The notes under the pieces: generated by a model
Database searches by the model: none
Told to the model about the DNA's origin: nothing
What the model saw: only the letters and a program-made list of their open reading frames with translations
DNA from: Talinum fruticosum
Lineage: Eukaryota; Streptophyta; Magnoliopsida; Caryophyllales; Talinaceae
Reading direction: 5' to 3'
Assembly (NCBI GenBank): GCA_021018815.1
Contig: JAITYX010000005.1
Span: 9,395,501 to 9,459,500 of the forward strand
Length of the DNA stretch: 64,000 nucleotides
Part shown: positions 39,960 through 51,600 of the stretch, in pieces
How positions within the stretch are numbered: the first letter of the stretch is position 1
Layout: the number at the start of each line of letters is the position of its first letter
Made by a program: the position numbers and the translations under genes

Positions 39960-40630
39960 CTGAACCCAAAAATGCACTAGAGGCCCTTAATGAACCTGAA
40001 TGGGTAGAGGCCATGCAAGAAGAACTAAATCAATTTGAAAGAAACCAAGTCCGGACTCCGACCAACCGACCTTCGACCACCCGAGTTATAGGAACCAAAT
40101 GGGTTTTCAAGAACAAACTGGATGAGGGTGGAGTGGTAGTCGGAAACAAGGCTAGACTTGTAGCTCAAGGTTACAATCAAGAAGAAGGAATTGATTGTGG
40201 GGAAACCTTTGCACCGAGTAGCTAGAATTGAAGCCATTAGAATATCTGTTGGCATTTGCATCCTGCATGCATATTAAATTATATCAAATGGATGTTAAGT
40301 GTGCCTTTCTCAATGGTTTTATTGAAGAAGAAGTTTATGTCGAGCGGACTCCTGGTTTTGAAAGCTCGGAATTTCCAAATCATGTTTTCAAACTTCAAAA
40401 GGCTCTCTATGGTCTTAAGCAAGCCCCTCGTGCTTGGTATGAAAGACTGAGCGGCTTCTTGGTTCAAAATGATTTCAAAAGAGGTCGGATCGACAAGACT
40501 CTATTCATAAAGACCAAAGGGAAAGATTTTCTTATTGTTCAAATATATGTTGATGATATTATTTTCGGTGCTACTAATGAATTTACGTGCGAGAATTTTA
40601 CGAGTTGATGAGTCAAGAGTTCCAAATAAG
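39960..40630 (+). pseudogene. pol: Sirevirus A reverse transcriptase
   Basis: Copia RT motifs in order: ALNEPEWVEAMQEELNQFE (about 39985), GTKWVFKNKLDEGG, KARLVAQGYNQEEGIDC and ETFAP (to 40225), then after one shift YQMDVKCAFLNGFIEEEVYV, VFKLQKALYGLKQAPRAWY and the catalytic YVDDIIFGATNE (about 40550-40585). This is the best-preserved domain of the element. A stop or shift follows FGATNEFTCENF at about 40590. Confidence 0.9.
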
Positions 40631-41490
40631 TATGATGGGAGAACTCAATTTCTTCCTTGGGTTGCAAATCAAACAAGACAAAGATGGAATCTTTGTTCAT
40701 TAATCAAAATACACCAAGGAACTGCTGAAGAAATATAAACTTCAAGATGCAAAGCACGCATCTACCCCCATGAGCGACGACGATAAAGCTCGACTCGGAT
40801 GAGAAAGGTAAAGCGGTAGATCAAAAACTCGATCGAGGTATGATTGGATCATCTGTTATATCTTACTTCAAGCGAGCCGAGATATAGTGTTTAGTGTTTG
40901 CTTATGCGCACGATTTCAAGCTAATCCGAAAGAATCACATCTCACTGCGGTGAAGAGAATATTTAGATATCTTACGGGCACTCGGAATCTAGGACTTGTG
41001 GTATTCCGAAACTCGAGACCGACTCGACTTGGGTACTCGAGACGCAGACTACGCGAGGATACAAAATTGATCGAAAGAGCACATCCGGAGCTTGCCAATT
41101 TCGGGTCAATCCTTAATATCCTGGCACTCAAAGAAACAAAACTCAGTAGCTCTATCAACTGCGGAAGCTGAATACATTACCGCTGGAGCTTGTTGCGCTC
41201 GAGATCCTCTGGATAAAACAACACTTGAAGGATCTTGGACTATTTCTCAACTCGGTTCCAATCAAGTGTGACAATCAAAGCGCAATCAGTATCACTAAGA
41301 ATCCTGTCCAGCACTAAAAACAAAGCATATTGAGGTCGGGTATCACTTCTTACGCGATCACTCGGAAAAGGGTGATATTGCACTTGAGTTCATTCCTACT
41401 AATCTTCAATTAGCTGATATCTTTACTAAGCCTCTTGGTGAAGATCAATTTTGCTTTATTCGGAATGAGCTTGGTATGTTAAATGCTTAG
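40631..41490 (+). pseudogene. pol: Sirevirus A RT thumb and RNase H
   Basis: Thumb and connection traces (MGELNFFLGLQIKQ-like, 40635-40680) are followed by RNase H pieces: FQANPKESHLTAVKRIFRYL (about 40913), LSTAEAEYITAGACCA (41150-41200, catalytic Glu), KCDNQSAISITKNP (about 41265, Asp), LRDHSEKGDIALEFIPTN and LADIFTKPLGEDQF, ending NELGMLNA with TAG at 41488-41490. This is the normal copia pol C-terminus. Breaks lie near 40740, 41040 and 41195. Confidence 0.85.
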
Positions 41491-42148
41491 TTACGTGTTA
41501 CGATTATTACATATTTACGTGCTATGTGCTCTCGTTGTTAATAACCATTAGTTCGGTTGATTCAGTGATACTTGGGCTGATAGTTATTTCGTGTTTCGAG
41601 TCACTCGAAATCTTTCGAGTCACTCGAAATCTTTCGAGTCAAACTCGGACGTAGAGAAATTCGGACATCAAATTTTACGAAACTATCTCTAGAACAGTGG
41701 AGAGTTTCGGATTATAATTTCAAAATCTTTTCTCTCTCTTTCTCGAGCGCTGCGCTCGGATCATAACCGTAGATTTCAAACCGCTTGTTTCTTAACCGTT
41801 GAAGAAGAATCGTCACACCGGTCTTTGGTGGCTGATGGACAAGGCTGAGTCGAAACGGAGTTACTTAACGGATAGTGGACGGGCGTGGTTATTCTCTATA
41901 AATAACGTCTATCCATCTTCATCTCGGTATTCTAAAACTCCTTCCCTCTCAAACGAAAATCTTCTCGCGAAAGTTTTCTACGTGAACAGTGACCCCTGAT
42001 CGTCTGCAAGCGTTGAAGAAGCTCTCTCTCTCTCGTAAGTCCTGATCTGCTCTATTCTCTTTTCTTCTACCATTTTCGTTTTCTTCTCTTCTACACCTTC
42101 TTCTCTCTCTCACTCGAAAAGCTTCATCTTTTCTCTCCAACTCTCACA
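41491..42148 (+). other. Pol/env-like intergenic region of Sirevirus A
   Basis: Non-coding. It contains 2.5 copies of a 19-bp palindromic repeat at 41594-41640 and a CT-rich stretch (41999-42145) leading to the start of the env-like ORF. The 66-codon frame at 41799 has no recognisable motif. Confidence 0.6.
41594..41640. repeat. 19-bp palindromic tandem repeat
   Basis: TTTCGAGTCACTCGAAA (8-bp arms, 1-base centre) at 41594-41610 and again at 41613-41629, with a third half-copy to 41640. Confidence 0.85.
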
Positions 42149-43768
42149 ATGCCTAAATGCGGAAACCATCCCGACTTCCAGGCTTCCCCCTCTTCCAAAA
42201 ACCCCGCACCAACAAGCCGAAAGCTCAACCCCTTCTAAACCCGTTGTCACCCGAGCACCTTGCGGCTGGACGACAAATTCTTCCCAACAACCAAATTCTC
42301 CCGGTTGTCCAACATCCAAACCACCGGAGTCTACGCTTTCTTGTGTTTCGGCGAGTTCATTTATCTCGAACTCGTTTCGAGTTTTATACTCATCTCACCC
42401 ACTCCGAAAATGTTCTAACCTCTCGGGTTCGAATATTACTGTTCGTATCAACACCTCCCTCCTTCACCGATCTGTTCAAAGTTTCTTCTCTTTTCTTGAA
42501 CAGCGACCCTATTCCTTTCACTTGAAGTCGCAGACGACTTCTTTTAAAAGTACGCTAAAGAATTCCACGGGTCCGAGAAGAACTTTTACGTGACTCGGTT
42601 GAAGTCGAAGCCGAGGCTTACGTGTTTTACTGCTGATGAGAACCTTCTTCTCACGGCACTCTAGCAAGGAGAACCCCAACTCCAAGCACCTCAAAGCCCT
42701 CTTCGATATCCTGGAGGGATACGAAGTCGACCTCTTCCCTCCATCATTGAAGCGGATGGCGCTGTGCCAGCTCGACTTCAAACCAAGAAGAACACCTCCC
42801 TTCCTTTTGGTGCTCTTCTCACCCTTGTCTTCAAACAATTTCAAGTTCTTCTTCCCTCGACCCTAACGCGGTGTACGAGGCGGCCATTGTGGTCGGCAGA
42901 AGGAACTCCGAGGGTACGGATACCGGGAAACTAACCACGGTGTGCGGGTTCACAACTCAGAGCTAAGGCCTCCTTCTCCACCTCGGACTCGGAAATCAAC
43001 CCCTCTCCCTCTTCCCTCTACACTGGTGGTGCCTCCACCTCCGGTGCTTCCAAAACTCTCTCTGCCCTCTTGTCCCTGCCTTCGTGGATAAGATCGGCTC
43101 TGTGTCTTCGAACTCGGGAGACATGCTCGGGGCTTTCAAGTCCGTCCTTCGAGGTCGACCATCAACCAAAAGACCAGGTCGAGTCCCTAATCCGAGAGCA
43201 GCGAGTCTCTCGTTCTTGAGATAAGAGAGGCTGGTTAAGGAGCGAAGGAAGCTGGCTGAGCTCCTCGAGAGAGACGGTCCAAGGCGGCTCGGGACCGGGA
43301 TGACTCGAGACGCGTCGAGGCGTCTTCGAGCCCGAGCCGACCTCCTCGGACAGTGAGGAAGGCGAGGAAGAAGAGGAAGAAGGCTGCAGATGCAGCGAGA
43401 GGATCTTGAGGAACCTGTGGGTGAGGCGAGGCCCTTCGGGCAAAGGGAAGAAGAGGCCGTCGCAGCTGCTGAGGGTCGGCCTGCTCCCCAAGCTCAAATC
43501 GCTGTACTCGGCTCGGACGGCGGTGCGAGTGGGTCGAAGACCTCGCTCCTCCGGCGAGTCGGCCGGAGCGAGCCCCTCCAGCCCCGAGGTCCCAAGGGAA
43601 GAACCCCTCGATCCACTCTCTCCGGGTCGACCACTCGGGCTGAGCCCCGAGAACAATTCCGATTCTCCCTTCACCGCGCTCAAGCACATCGTCAAGATCG
43701 TATCGGCGCCGGCGCACCTCCGCCTCCACTCGGAAATCCCCTCCTCCCTAGTTGGAGCCATGCACTGA
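42149..43768 (+). pseudogene. Sirevirus A env-like ORF
   Basis: A long GC-richer, coding-looking region after pol, present also in Sirevirus B (62696-64000, minus). The likely start is ATG 42149 (MPKCGNHPDFQASPSSK) and the likely stop TGA 43766-43768, after AHLRLHSEIPSSLVGAMH. Pro/Ser-rich, charged and Glu/Arg-rich pieces suggest coiled-coil sequence in the second half (about 43190-43420). I see no clear signal peptide or transmembrane segment because the frame breaks many times. Sireviruses commonly carry an env-like gene here; its function is not established. Confidence 0.6.
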
Positions 43769-44165
43769 GTCACAATTCCTCGGTGTCTCCAGATTTTCTT
43801 TTTTCCAATTTTCTTTTGTCCGGACAACTAATGTGTATTCCTTGTACTTTTCTCCCTTCTTTTTGTTACTTTGTTTTTCTTTGAAAGGCAAGGGGAGAAA
43901 TGTAGTCGAAGCTGGTTGTCTTGTTTAGGGAAGTTTCTTTTTTCCTCCCTTGTAATTTCTTTTTAATGAAGTGATGCATTTCATTATTAATTTACGAGTT
44001 CTCTATTTTTCGAGTTATTGTTAAAGCATACTTTATTTTACATTGCTACGATATATTATATACTTGCTCCGATTTATTCAATATGCATTACTCATGAGCA
44101 AACTACTCGGAATCGATCTTTTTCTTCTAACAAAGTTTCTGTTTGAGTATGGAATGCCTTTCATC

Positions 44166-44178
44166 AAAAAGGGGAGAT
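44166..44178 (+). other. Polypurine tract, Sirevirus A
   Basis: AAAAAGGGGAGAT immediately before the TGAAGACTCG start of the 3' LTR. The inverse is present at 62203-62216 in Sirevirus B. Confidence 0.8.
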
Positions 44179-45751
44179 TGAAGACTCGAGACACTTGCTC
44201 AATATTCTTCCGAGTCATGCAAAAGCAATCGGGTATAACGATTCTATACATGTAGAGTTTTGATTCCAAGGCATTCTCTATGTCTTAGAAACTTACTTGA
44301 GTAAAATAGTATTTTCTCTAAGTGATTCGGCCCTCACTTATCTCTTTTATCGCTTTTCGGTTAGCGACTCGAAAACCGGTTCTTTATTCCGAGTCCACTC
44401 CCACTCGGACTAATCGCATTTCGAATATACCGAGTATTCCGCCGTTTCTCACTCAAAATCTGACTTATGGTTTTCTATTCTATCGTTTGCATAGTCGGCA
44501 TTCGTTGTTTATTGCATGCTTAGTCTATATCAAGCTTTTCCCACTCGATATTCGTTATAGAACTTGATTCCTCGCTTAAGACTAAGTCATATGGAATTAC
44601 GAGTATCATGGATATTAGACTCGGAAAATTCCATTTCTTTTCGACTCGGATAATCAATTACGTAATTATCATAATTATTTTATTATCTATGTCTAACCTT
44701 GGACCAAAGTATTTTATACTTTGAGAACCGAAAGGTGTTTTACTTTTGTAGGTTATTCAATCGAGGATATCTTTTCAAACTACAAAAGTAGCCGAAGCTT
44801 CGAACGTCAAATCACCAGCGAGATATGGCTTTTCACCTCCCTGCTTTAGTCCCGGAAGATTATGTCGGAATGCATGCGCTTCCATATCCGGAAAAGCTGG
44901 AACGCCAAGCCTAATGGTGGTTTCCACCTCATTTTTCAAGACACAACCGATGGTTTTGGGACTTCCAAGAGAGTTAAACCGTTGTCCAACGTCCATATTT
45001 CAACGGATACTTTCGAGTGACTCGAAAGCCATTATCAACGGTCACAGAAGACTCTCGGTCGGCGAGATGAAGATAACGGCTACTCGCTTGGTTATCTATA
45101 AATAGAAGCCACTTCACAAGACTTGAAGGTTGCCGAACATATTGTTTATACACATACTTGCTCAAAGTTATTGTATTTACTTTCAATCTTCAACTTACAA
45201 CTCCCACTCTGTAATTCATTACTCTACGAGTTGTAAGGTCTTGTACTCAGTTACAAACTCTTCTTACATTCTTTGTAAGGTCCCTTGACTAAGTCGTAAA
45301 GGTTAACTCGGCTTAGTTGTCCCTAGCTGTAAGGGTTATCTCGGCTAGGAAGTACTAGATCGAGATAAGGTAACTTCGAGTCTAGGAAAACTTGTATAGA
45401 GTTGTCCAAGGGAGCAACTCGGGTTCGATCGGTTCACGGTATTTTGTGGACTCAAAATAGTGGATTTGACTTCGTGTGCGGATTGACACGGGCCGTGGTT
45501 TTCTGCCCGAGGAGGGTTTCCACGTAAAATCTCTGTGTTCTCTTTCCGATTTCAATCTAGACTCGGACAGCCTTAACTGCTCTTGTTTCTTTTGATTCAT
45601 TGCTTTCGAGTCCAATCTTTTCGACCCTGTGTTTAGACTCGAAGCTGTCTTTGCCTCTTTTCTGTCAAAAGAGTGTGTTTTCGCGAAGAATTTTCTATCA
45701 CCCTATTCACCCCCTCTAGGGTGACTTAGACTCTCCCCGAGCAAACCTTCG
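44179..45751 (+). repeat. Sirevirus A 3' LTR
   Basis: About 1573 bp. TGAAGACTCG start, TATA box 45097-45104 (TATAAATA), and an end at ACCTTC(GA), where the 5' LTR has CCTTCA. The exact end is uncertain by one or two bases. Downstream sequence resumes the Tat-like LTR. Confidence 0.88.
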
Positions 45752-45752
45752 A

Positions 45753-45905
45753 CTAACTCGAGCGTCGGAGGGGCCTTCCTCATGATCCACCCCTAGGGGT
45801 TCGCCTTTTGCGGGTTTCATAACCGCCACATGGAATCTATCCGATCACGCTACGCCCTCGCAACCAAAGCAATAAATCATCCCCTTAAATCATTTCTCCA
45901 TTCGT
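45753..45905 (+). repeat. Tat/Ogre-like gypsy LTR, right fragment
   Basis: Begins ACTCGAGCGTCGGAGGGGCC and CCTTTTGCGGG, the R-U5 tail expected after the fragment at 32986-33342. It continues CCGCCACATGGAATCTATCC. The LTR end and the primer site could not be fixed. It is joined to CACTA subterminal sequence near 45910. Confidence 0.5.
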
Positions 45906-45923
45906 AACATAAAAACCGTCGTT

Positions 45924-46066
45924 TAAAGTTTCTATTGAACCTTTGACTACGGTTCTTTTATCGAATTGTCGTCATAGACTTATCTATGATGACGGTTCAT
46001 TTATCGACCCGTAGTCTAAGTACTTTAGGTGACGATTGTTGGTAGTGAATCGTCGTCTAAAGTGCT
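45924..46066. repeat. CACTA left subterminal repeats
   Basis: Several inverted and direct copies of a 10-14-bp core: ACCGTCGTTTAAAG, TGACTACGGTTC, TGATGACGGTTC, AATCGTCGTCTAAAG. Such arrays bind the transposon-encoded protein in CACTA elements. Confidence 0.7.
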
Positions 46067-46089
46067 ACACCAAAACTCTCGGTCAACGC

Positions 46090-46400
46090 CAAGTCTCTTA
46101 CGGTCTCTCATTTTTCGGTTCCACACTCTCTCACTTCGGTTGCTCATATCTCCATGATTGCAAGTGGTTTCCGATGCTACTTTGCGATTTCAAGTCATGG
46201 TTGCACTCCCCTCCTCTCTTTCTCTCATTTCTGGTTGTTGCTACACCACTCTCTCCCCGACTTCTCTTTTTGACCTCACTCTCTCCGCATGGCTACACCT
46301 CTCTCTCGACCTCACTCTCTCCACGTGGCTGCACCTCTCTCGCCGACTCCTCTTTCCGAGCACCACCAAGTTTGTCTCTTTCTCTTAATCCTTAGCATTT
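46090..46400 (+). other. CT-rich stretch in the CACTA 5' region
   Basis: Repeated CTCTCT/CACTCTCTCC blocks. Frames at 46036 and 46158 are low-complexity Ser/Leu-rich translations of this and are not supported as genes. Confidence 0.6.
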
Positions 46401-46833
46401 TGCCCTAAATTCCATTACGAGTTTTTAATTCTTTTATTGTTTGCCTTGTCATTTTCGGCATTCATAAAACTCGAAAGTGTAGATAGTGCTTTCCAATTTT
46501 AGATATAAACTCGAAAGTGTATTGTAGGAGTTTTATTTTTCACGGTGTTTTAGAGAAAATTTGTAGATTAATCTTATATTTGAGGAATGTGAATGGATAG
46601 AATATGAAAATAAGAGAAGAGATAAAAACGGCCAAAATTGAGGAACTGGGGTTCTGGGCAACTAGCACGGGCCGTGCCGGACTACACGGTCAGCCCGTGT
46701 TGGCCGTCGCCCGACCCAACTTATGTGTTTCCGTCTGAAAATTTTTGTGCATGTTTATTTATCAAGAGTTGTATAATTTCTTGTAGCATAAAATGTATTT
46801 TTCCAAAAGTACAAAAAATCGAAGGGGCCAACT

Positions 46834-48371
46834 ATGAGGAACAAGGAGAAGTTGGTCCGGAGTAGAGACGATCCAACTCTCCCGACACGAGTCGATTTTG
46901 ATAGCCACGGAAATGTTGTAGGTGAGAATAAAGCTACCTTTATGAGCTACGTTGGTGCGGCAACCCGCTCCCACGTGAACATCAATTTTAAAAAATGGGC
47001 CGACGTCCCCGATTTCATTAAGGACAACCTATGGAACGATATTCGGGTAAATGAAGTACATCCGAACTTAGTATTGCAACTTATATTGTAAATGGTTAAT
47101 ATATATGTACTAATGCATATCGTTCTTGTATTTCAAAGAAGGTTCAAATTGAACGTTAATGAATCTCGGATCCCCTCCGTGAAACACAAGACCCTCATGT
47201 TGGCGGCGAAAAGTTTAGAGACTTCAAATATTGCATTACCTCTATATGGGTCTACCAAACAAGTTACATAAAACAAGAAGGTAGACACCGAGAGGTCTAC
47301 AATTGTATCACCGAGGAGGACTAGAGATCGTTTGAGTCACATGTCACATCTCCGTAATACATGGTAAGTTCATTTAATATTCAATCTCGTATACAAATAG
47401 GGTGATGTTAGTTTTCTATAAATGTAAGTAGCGAGATATACTTGAGAAGGGCGGATGTAGAGGACAATGAGAGGAGAATTGTCTTATTCACCGATATTTT
47501 CATTGTCGAATTGATATAAAAAGGAAGAAATGTAAGTGTTATGCACTCGATATTTTCGTTGTCTTAATTACTTGCGCAGGCGATAGGTGAAGCCAATCGG
47601 AAGAAGATTAAGAGCAATCTATAGCCTCATGTGCTGTCCCATGGGGATATGCGAAGTTGGAAAAGAGGTTGTAAAAGAAAAAGCTTGAGCAACTTCAAAC
47701 CACATCCAATGAAGGGTCGACTATAGATACTTCGCAGCTCGTTGTCGATAAGGACGAGGTGTGGGTCGAAGGAAGAAAGAAGAAAGGTGGAACCTTCACT
47801 ACGGCCAATGTAGAAGCTATTTCTCATCGATCGATGAGTTTTTTTAATACTATTTTCCTTTATTTATTTTAAGAACTTATCGGTTTATTTTATGAATTTG
47901 TCAAATGATAATATTTTTTCTTCTTACAGGAGTCTTTGTCACGGACATCGACTTCGAAGTCGCCGACACCACCGGGAGGAGGGACAAGCTAGCCTTGGCC
48001 CTACAAAGAGATGATAATCTCTGTCGTGTTCGAGCCATCGTTGGGCGGGTGGGGATAGTTGAGCACTTTGGGACTAGGAAGAAGTGCTCCATCTCTTCCA
48101 GCCAAGCACATTTGGAGGCCCAAATGTCCCAAATGTAGTCCCAACAGTCCTTAATATCCTAAATGGCTGCATAGATGACTCGCACATATGGAAGAGATGA
48201 GGGCGCAGATGTGGGCGGAGATGCAATCCCGGATGCGGTCGGAGATGCAGTCTCGGATGAGGTCGTACTTTACCAACATGGGTATGTCGTTACCTAGCAA
48301 CTTTGATGATGTACGTCCATTCGCATCCCACACACCGTCTAATGTGAACACGAGCTCACTCGTCGACTAAT
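46834..48371 (+). pseudogene. Transposase_24 (Ptta/En/Spm)-like gene
   Basis: The first exon-like frame (46834-47091) reads RVDFDSHGNVVGENKATFMSYVGAATRSHV and FKKWADVPDFIKDNLWNDI, the layout of the plant Ptta/En/Spm accessory domain. Later pieces continue the family: KFRDFKYCITSIWVY-like and REVYNCITEED-like traces (47205-47330), GIVEHFGTRKKCS (about 48040-48085) and a coiled-coil MEEMRAQMWAEMQSRMRSE (48188-48300). Introns or breaks separate the pieces. The encoded protein would bind the transposon ends. No catalytic DDE domain is visible. Confidence 0.6.
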
Positions 48372-48679
48372 TCAAAGTTCCAGCGGAGGTAATTCAGATT
48401 TTGCAACCTAATTATATTTACATGCATGTTTATATTTTGACTAATTAATGTATAATCTTTTTGAATAATTACTTATAGTAATTTTTTGTTGTTGCGTAAC
48501 TCCGGGCGTGTAGGCATTGAGTAATTACTTATTTAGTATGTTTTTGTTGTTTCGGATGAGGGTCGTTATCCCGGGAAATTATTTACTCAACTCTATCCAT
48601 TTATTTTCGGGGTTTTTAGGTTATTTAACTTCTATGTCAAATGTTTACTTATTCTTATGTAGCCGAAAAATTACTAGCT

Positions 48680-51600
48680 AGCTTCTCATCACCCTCCCCT
48701 AGAGCATGTTGTGGCATTGGGTGTTGTTTTGCCGTGGAGGGCAGATATTGTCGTTCACAGGACACCCCTTGCAGCTGATGAGGTAAGGGTGAGTATGAAA
48801 GAGGTGATGCCTGGGAAAGGCGAATATGAGTTGCCGATCCGGGACTAGACCTTCACACTCGTTGATAACTCGATCAACGCTTTTCTTTGTTGGCCCAAGA
48901 GTTTGGTCATCCTCACTACGGTAATTCATTTTTATTAAAATTATTAGATTTAGTCGTTGTTAATATAACGTATATATATTTCTCATTTTTTTATTAATTA
49001 TTCATTAGGATATCTGAGATAGATCCAAGAGTGGGATGAAGGGAGTCGATGGCACAAGCAAACATTCAAGTGGCGCCCATTCGTTGTCCGAAGAAGTCTC
49101 CTCTCAAATCCATTGAGGAATCTCGCACGGATTGGTATGTTACTTTGGAAAGTTATGTGGAGACTCGTCACCACAATAACCGTTCATTTGTAGTGCGCTA
49201 GGTCACGTGTTTGGGCCACGTGAAGCGGATATGTCGGTCTTTGTCTTCTCGGATGACATACTTCAATTTTTGCGCATGGAGGAAATCGGCGTATCCGCTA
49301 TTATGCTTGGCATGATGTGAGTTAATATGTTCATAATCAGTTCTTTTTACTATTAATTTAAATTTTTAACTACATACAATTAATATGTAAGGTGGCTGCA
49401 TGAGATTGGGAAGGACTTCGTTCGGTTTCGAACCCTACTTAAATTATTCGAGGAGCTGGGCTGAATCGTGAAGAACGAGTCCCTATATTTTTGACGTCAT
49501 GAAACATACTACGGATGATAAAACATTGTACTTGGCGGCATTTAATGAGAGGTCAGTGGATAAATAATGAACTAATTAACTCGATGAAGTTTTTATATGG
49601 TGTTATACATACTTATCTAAAAATGTGTTATGTGGTTATGTAGTTACCATTGGATACTTGCTGCCCTATATCCGAGGGCTAATATTGCCTATCGGCTTGA
49701 TTCTCTCGGGTCGTGACGTGTGGGAAGATATCAAGGACGTCATCGAGGCGTGAGTTCATACTTTTAATCATTTTCTCGTTATTTTGTTAATTAATAGTGC
49801 TCTACTCCGTTATTATTGTGAGACCCGGAATTTTGAGTAGATTAATTTTATAGTTGAATTAAGCTAGATATTTATACGTAATATATTTTATGTGATTGTT
49901 ATGTCCTTGTGTGTTTATATAGCTTAATTAATAGAGGTTAGTGCTCGTTATAGAGACCCGAGCGGACTTATGCTTATTTACCCCTATTTAAAAAAAAAAA
50001 GGGGAAAGGGATTAGTGTTGATTAAGCGAGTGCTGGCTGCACCTAATGAAAGCCACCGAAAGAAGGAAAAGAGAGGAGTAGAGGAAAAGGAAGGAAGGGA
50101 GGGGGAGACCGAACGGACCTAGGAAACGGAGAGAGAGAGACCCAGTGAGGGAGATAGAGCGAGACCGAGAGGGCAAGCGAGAGCGAAGGCGAGGAAGAGA
50201 GGCCGAGACCGGCGCGCCGAATGGCGAGCGGCAGTGAAGCGGCCAGCGAGCGCGAGGAAACGACCAGGCCGAAGGAGGGCGGAACCGAGGCCGGGAAAGA
50301 GAAGCGAATGCGAGGGCCGAGGAGGCAGCCGGTGAGCGCGGGACAGCGACCGGCGACGGTGTCCGGCGCAGAGGAGGGCGGCGGAATCCGAGGCTAGCAG
50401 CAGGGAAAGGGAACGAAAGGAGGAAGGGAAGCAGGGGAGCTCGAATCTCAAGAAACCACAAACCGCAATCCCCGAATCAAGGTGGGTAGCCTTATACTCT
50501 AAACTATTATCGGTTTCGAAACCCAAATGAATTTCTTATGAATATCGAATGTCCGTTTTATTGTAAATATCGAATGTTTGCTTGGGAATACGGAATGATT
50601 GTTCCATAGGAAGTGGTTAGGATGAATTAGAACTTGAGATAATCCGATTAAGTGTGAAGGCTGAATTAGGATATTAGGGATTATGAGAAAGTTAGATTCC
50701 GGAGGTCTAAGGACTATTATCGAAGTTTCAATTAGCGATCAAAGACAAAGAAGCTGCGATTTGAGTGCGAATGCTTAGAGATTACTTGATTTTATGATGT
50801 TAAGGGGGGATAACTCGCTAACATTGGGAAATAACGAGTTGAAGGAAAAGGAGAATATGAGTTTATATTGATTGGTACACAATTGAGGAACGAGAGTAGA
50901 AATCGATGGTTGGGTTAAATTGAATTGGAGATGGGCCCGAGTCCGTGAGATTGAACTAGACTTGAAGGTAAGCGAAGCTAACCAAAATTGAGTGACGAAA
51001 AGTGATTAAGAGTTATACAACTAAGGATGGACGAATAGGAGTCAATTAATGAGAAAGAAACATACGATGGGAGTTAAGGCAGAAATGACGAGCTGAGAAT
51101 GGTAAGGTTAAGTTGAGTTTAGAATATGTCTAAGCCTTGAGCATAAATCAAGTTGAAGATAAGCATAGTGAGAGGATCTTAAGTGACGAAGTGAGATCAA
51201 GAGTTATATAGTTGAACATGGGTAAAAGAAGTTGAGTATAAAGTAGAGACATAAAATGAGGAATTGAGGTAAAGATAATGAATTATGAAAAGTTTAAACA
51301 TTGAATTAGATGGTATCTATTTATGGTTATCGTGACTCGGAAAAGTATTAGTTCCTAAACTCATTCAATTTGAAAGTAAATTAAGTTAAGGGGAATGGAC
51401 TTTGGAATATAGAGGAGGAAAGGGAAATAAGAATGTTAGGGAATATGCATCCATGTAGATTGATTGTGGCATTGAAAACAAAATATGGCGAGAACTACTC
51501 ATATGGGAATAGGAGACTCATGCTTGAGTAGAACATGGAGGAATATGAGTAAATGTGAGATACTTGCGCGAATACTTGAATAATTGTGCTAGCTTGAAAT

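Larger units (their letters stand above)
33343..45751 (+). mobile_element. Sirevirus-type Ty1/copia retrotransposon A
   Basis: About 12.4 kb including a 1.5-kb nested solo LTR. Two ~1.56-kb LTRs begin TGAAGACTCG and end near ACCTTC(A). A Met-tRNA-type primer site follows the 5' LTR and the PPT AAAAAGGGGAGAT precedes the 3' LTR. The internal order gag, protease, integrase, RT, RNase H is that of Ty1/copia. A long extra ORF region after pol, ending at 43768, is typical of Sireviruses (env-like gene). Target duplication is approximate: GCTAA upstream against (G)ACTAA downstream. It is inserted into the Tat-like LTR. All frames are broken. Confidence 0.88.

Noticed and set aside
43162..43827. 221-codon minus-strand frame
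   Set aside because: Antisense shadow of the GC-rich env-like region; no homologous open frame is expected, and the sense strand is supported by the copy in Sirevirus B.
45881..45960. An intact CACTAC left terminus for the CACTA element
   Set aside because: No CACTAC or CACTACTATAGG string is present before the subterminal repeats; the left end is truncated or altered.
46036..46395. 119-codon Ser/Leu-rich frame at the CACTA left end
   Set aside because: Low-complexity translation of a CT-rich tract.
50012..50526. 149- and 135-codon minus-strand frames rich in Arg, Pro, Ser and Leu
   Set aside because: Translation of the purine-rich GC block in the solo LTR; low complexity and no domain.
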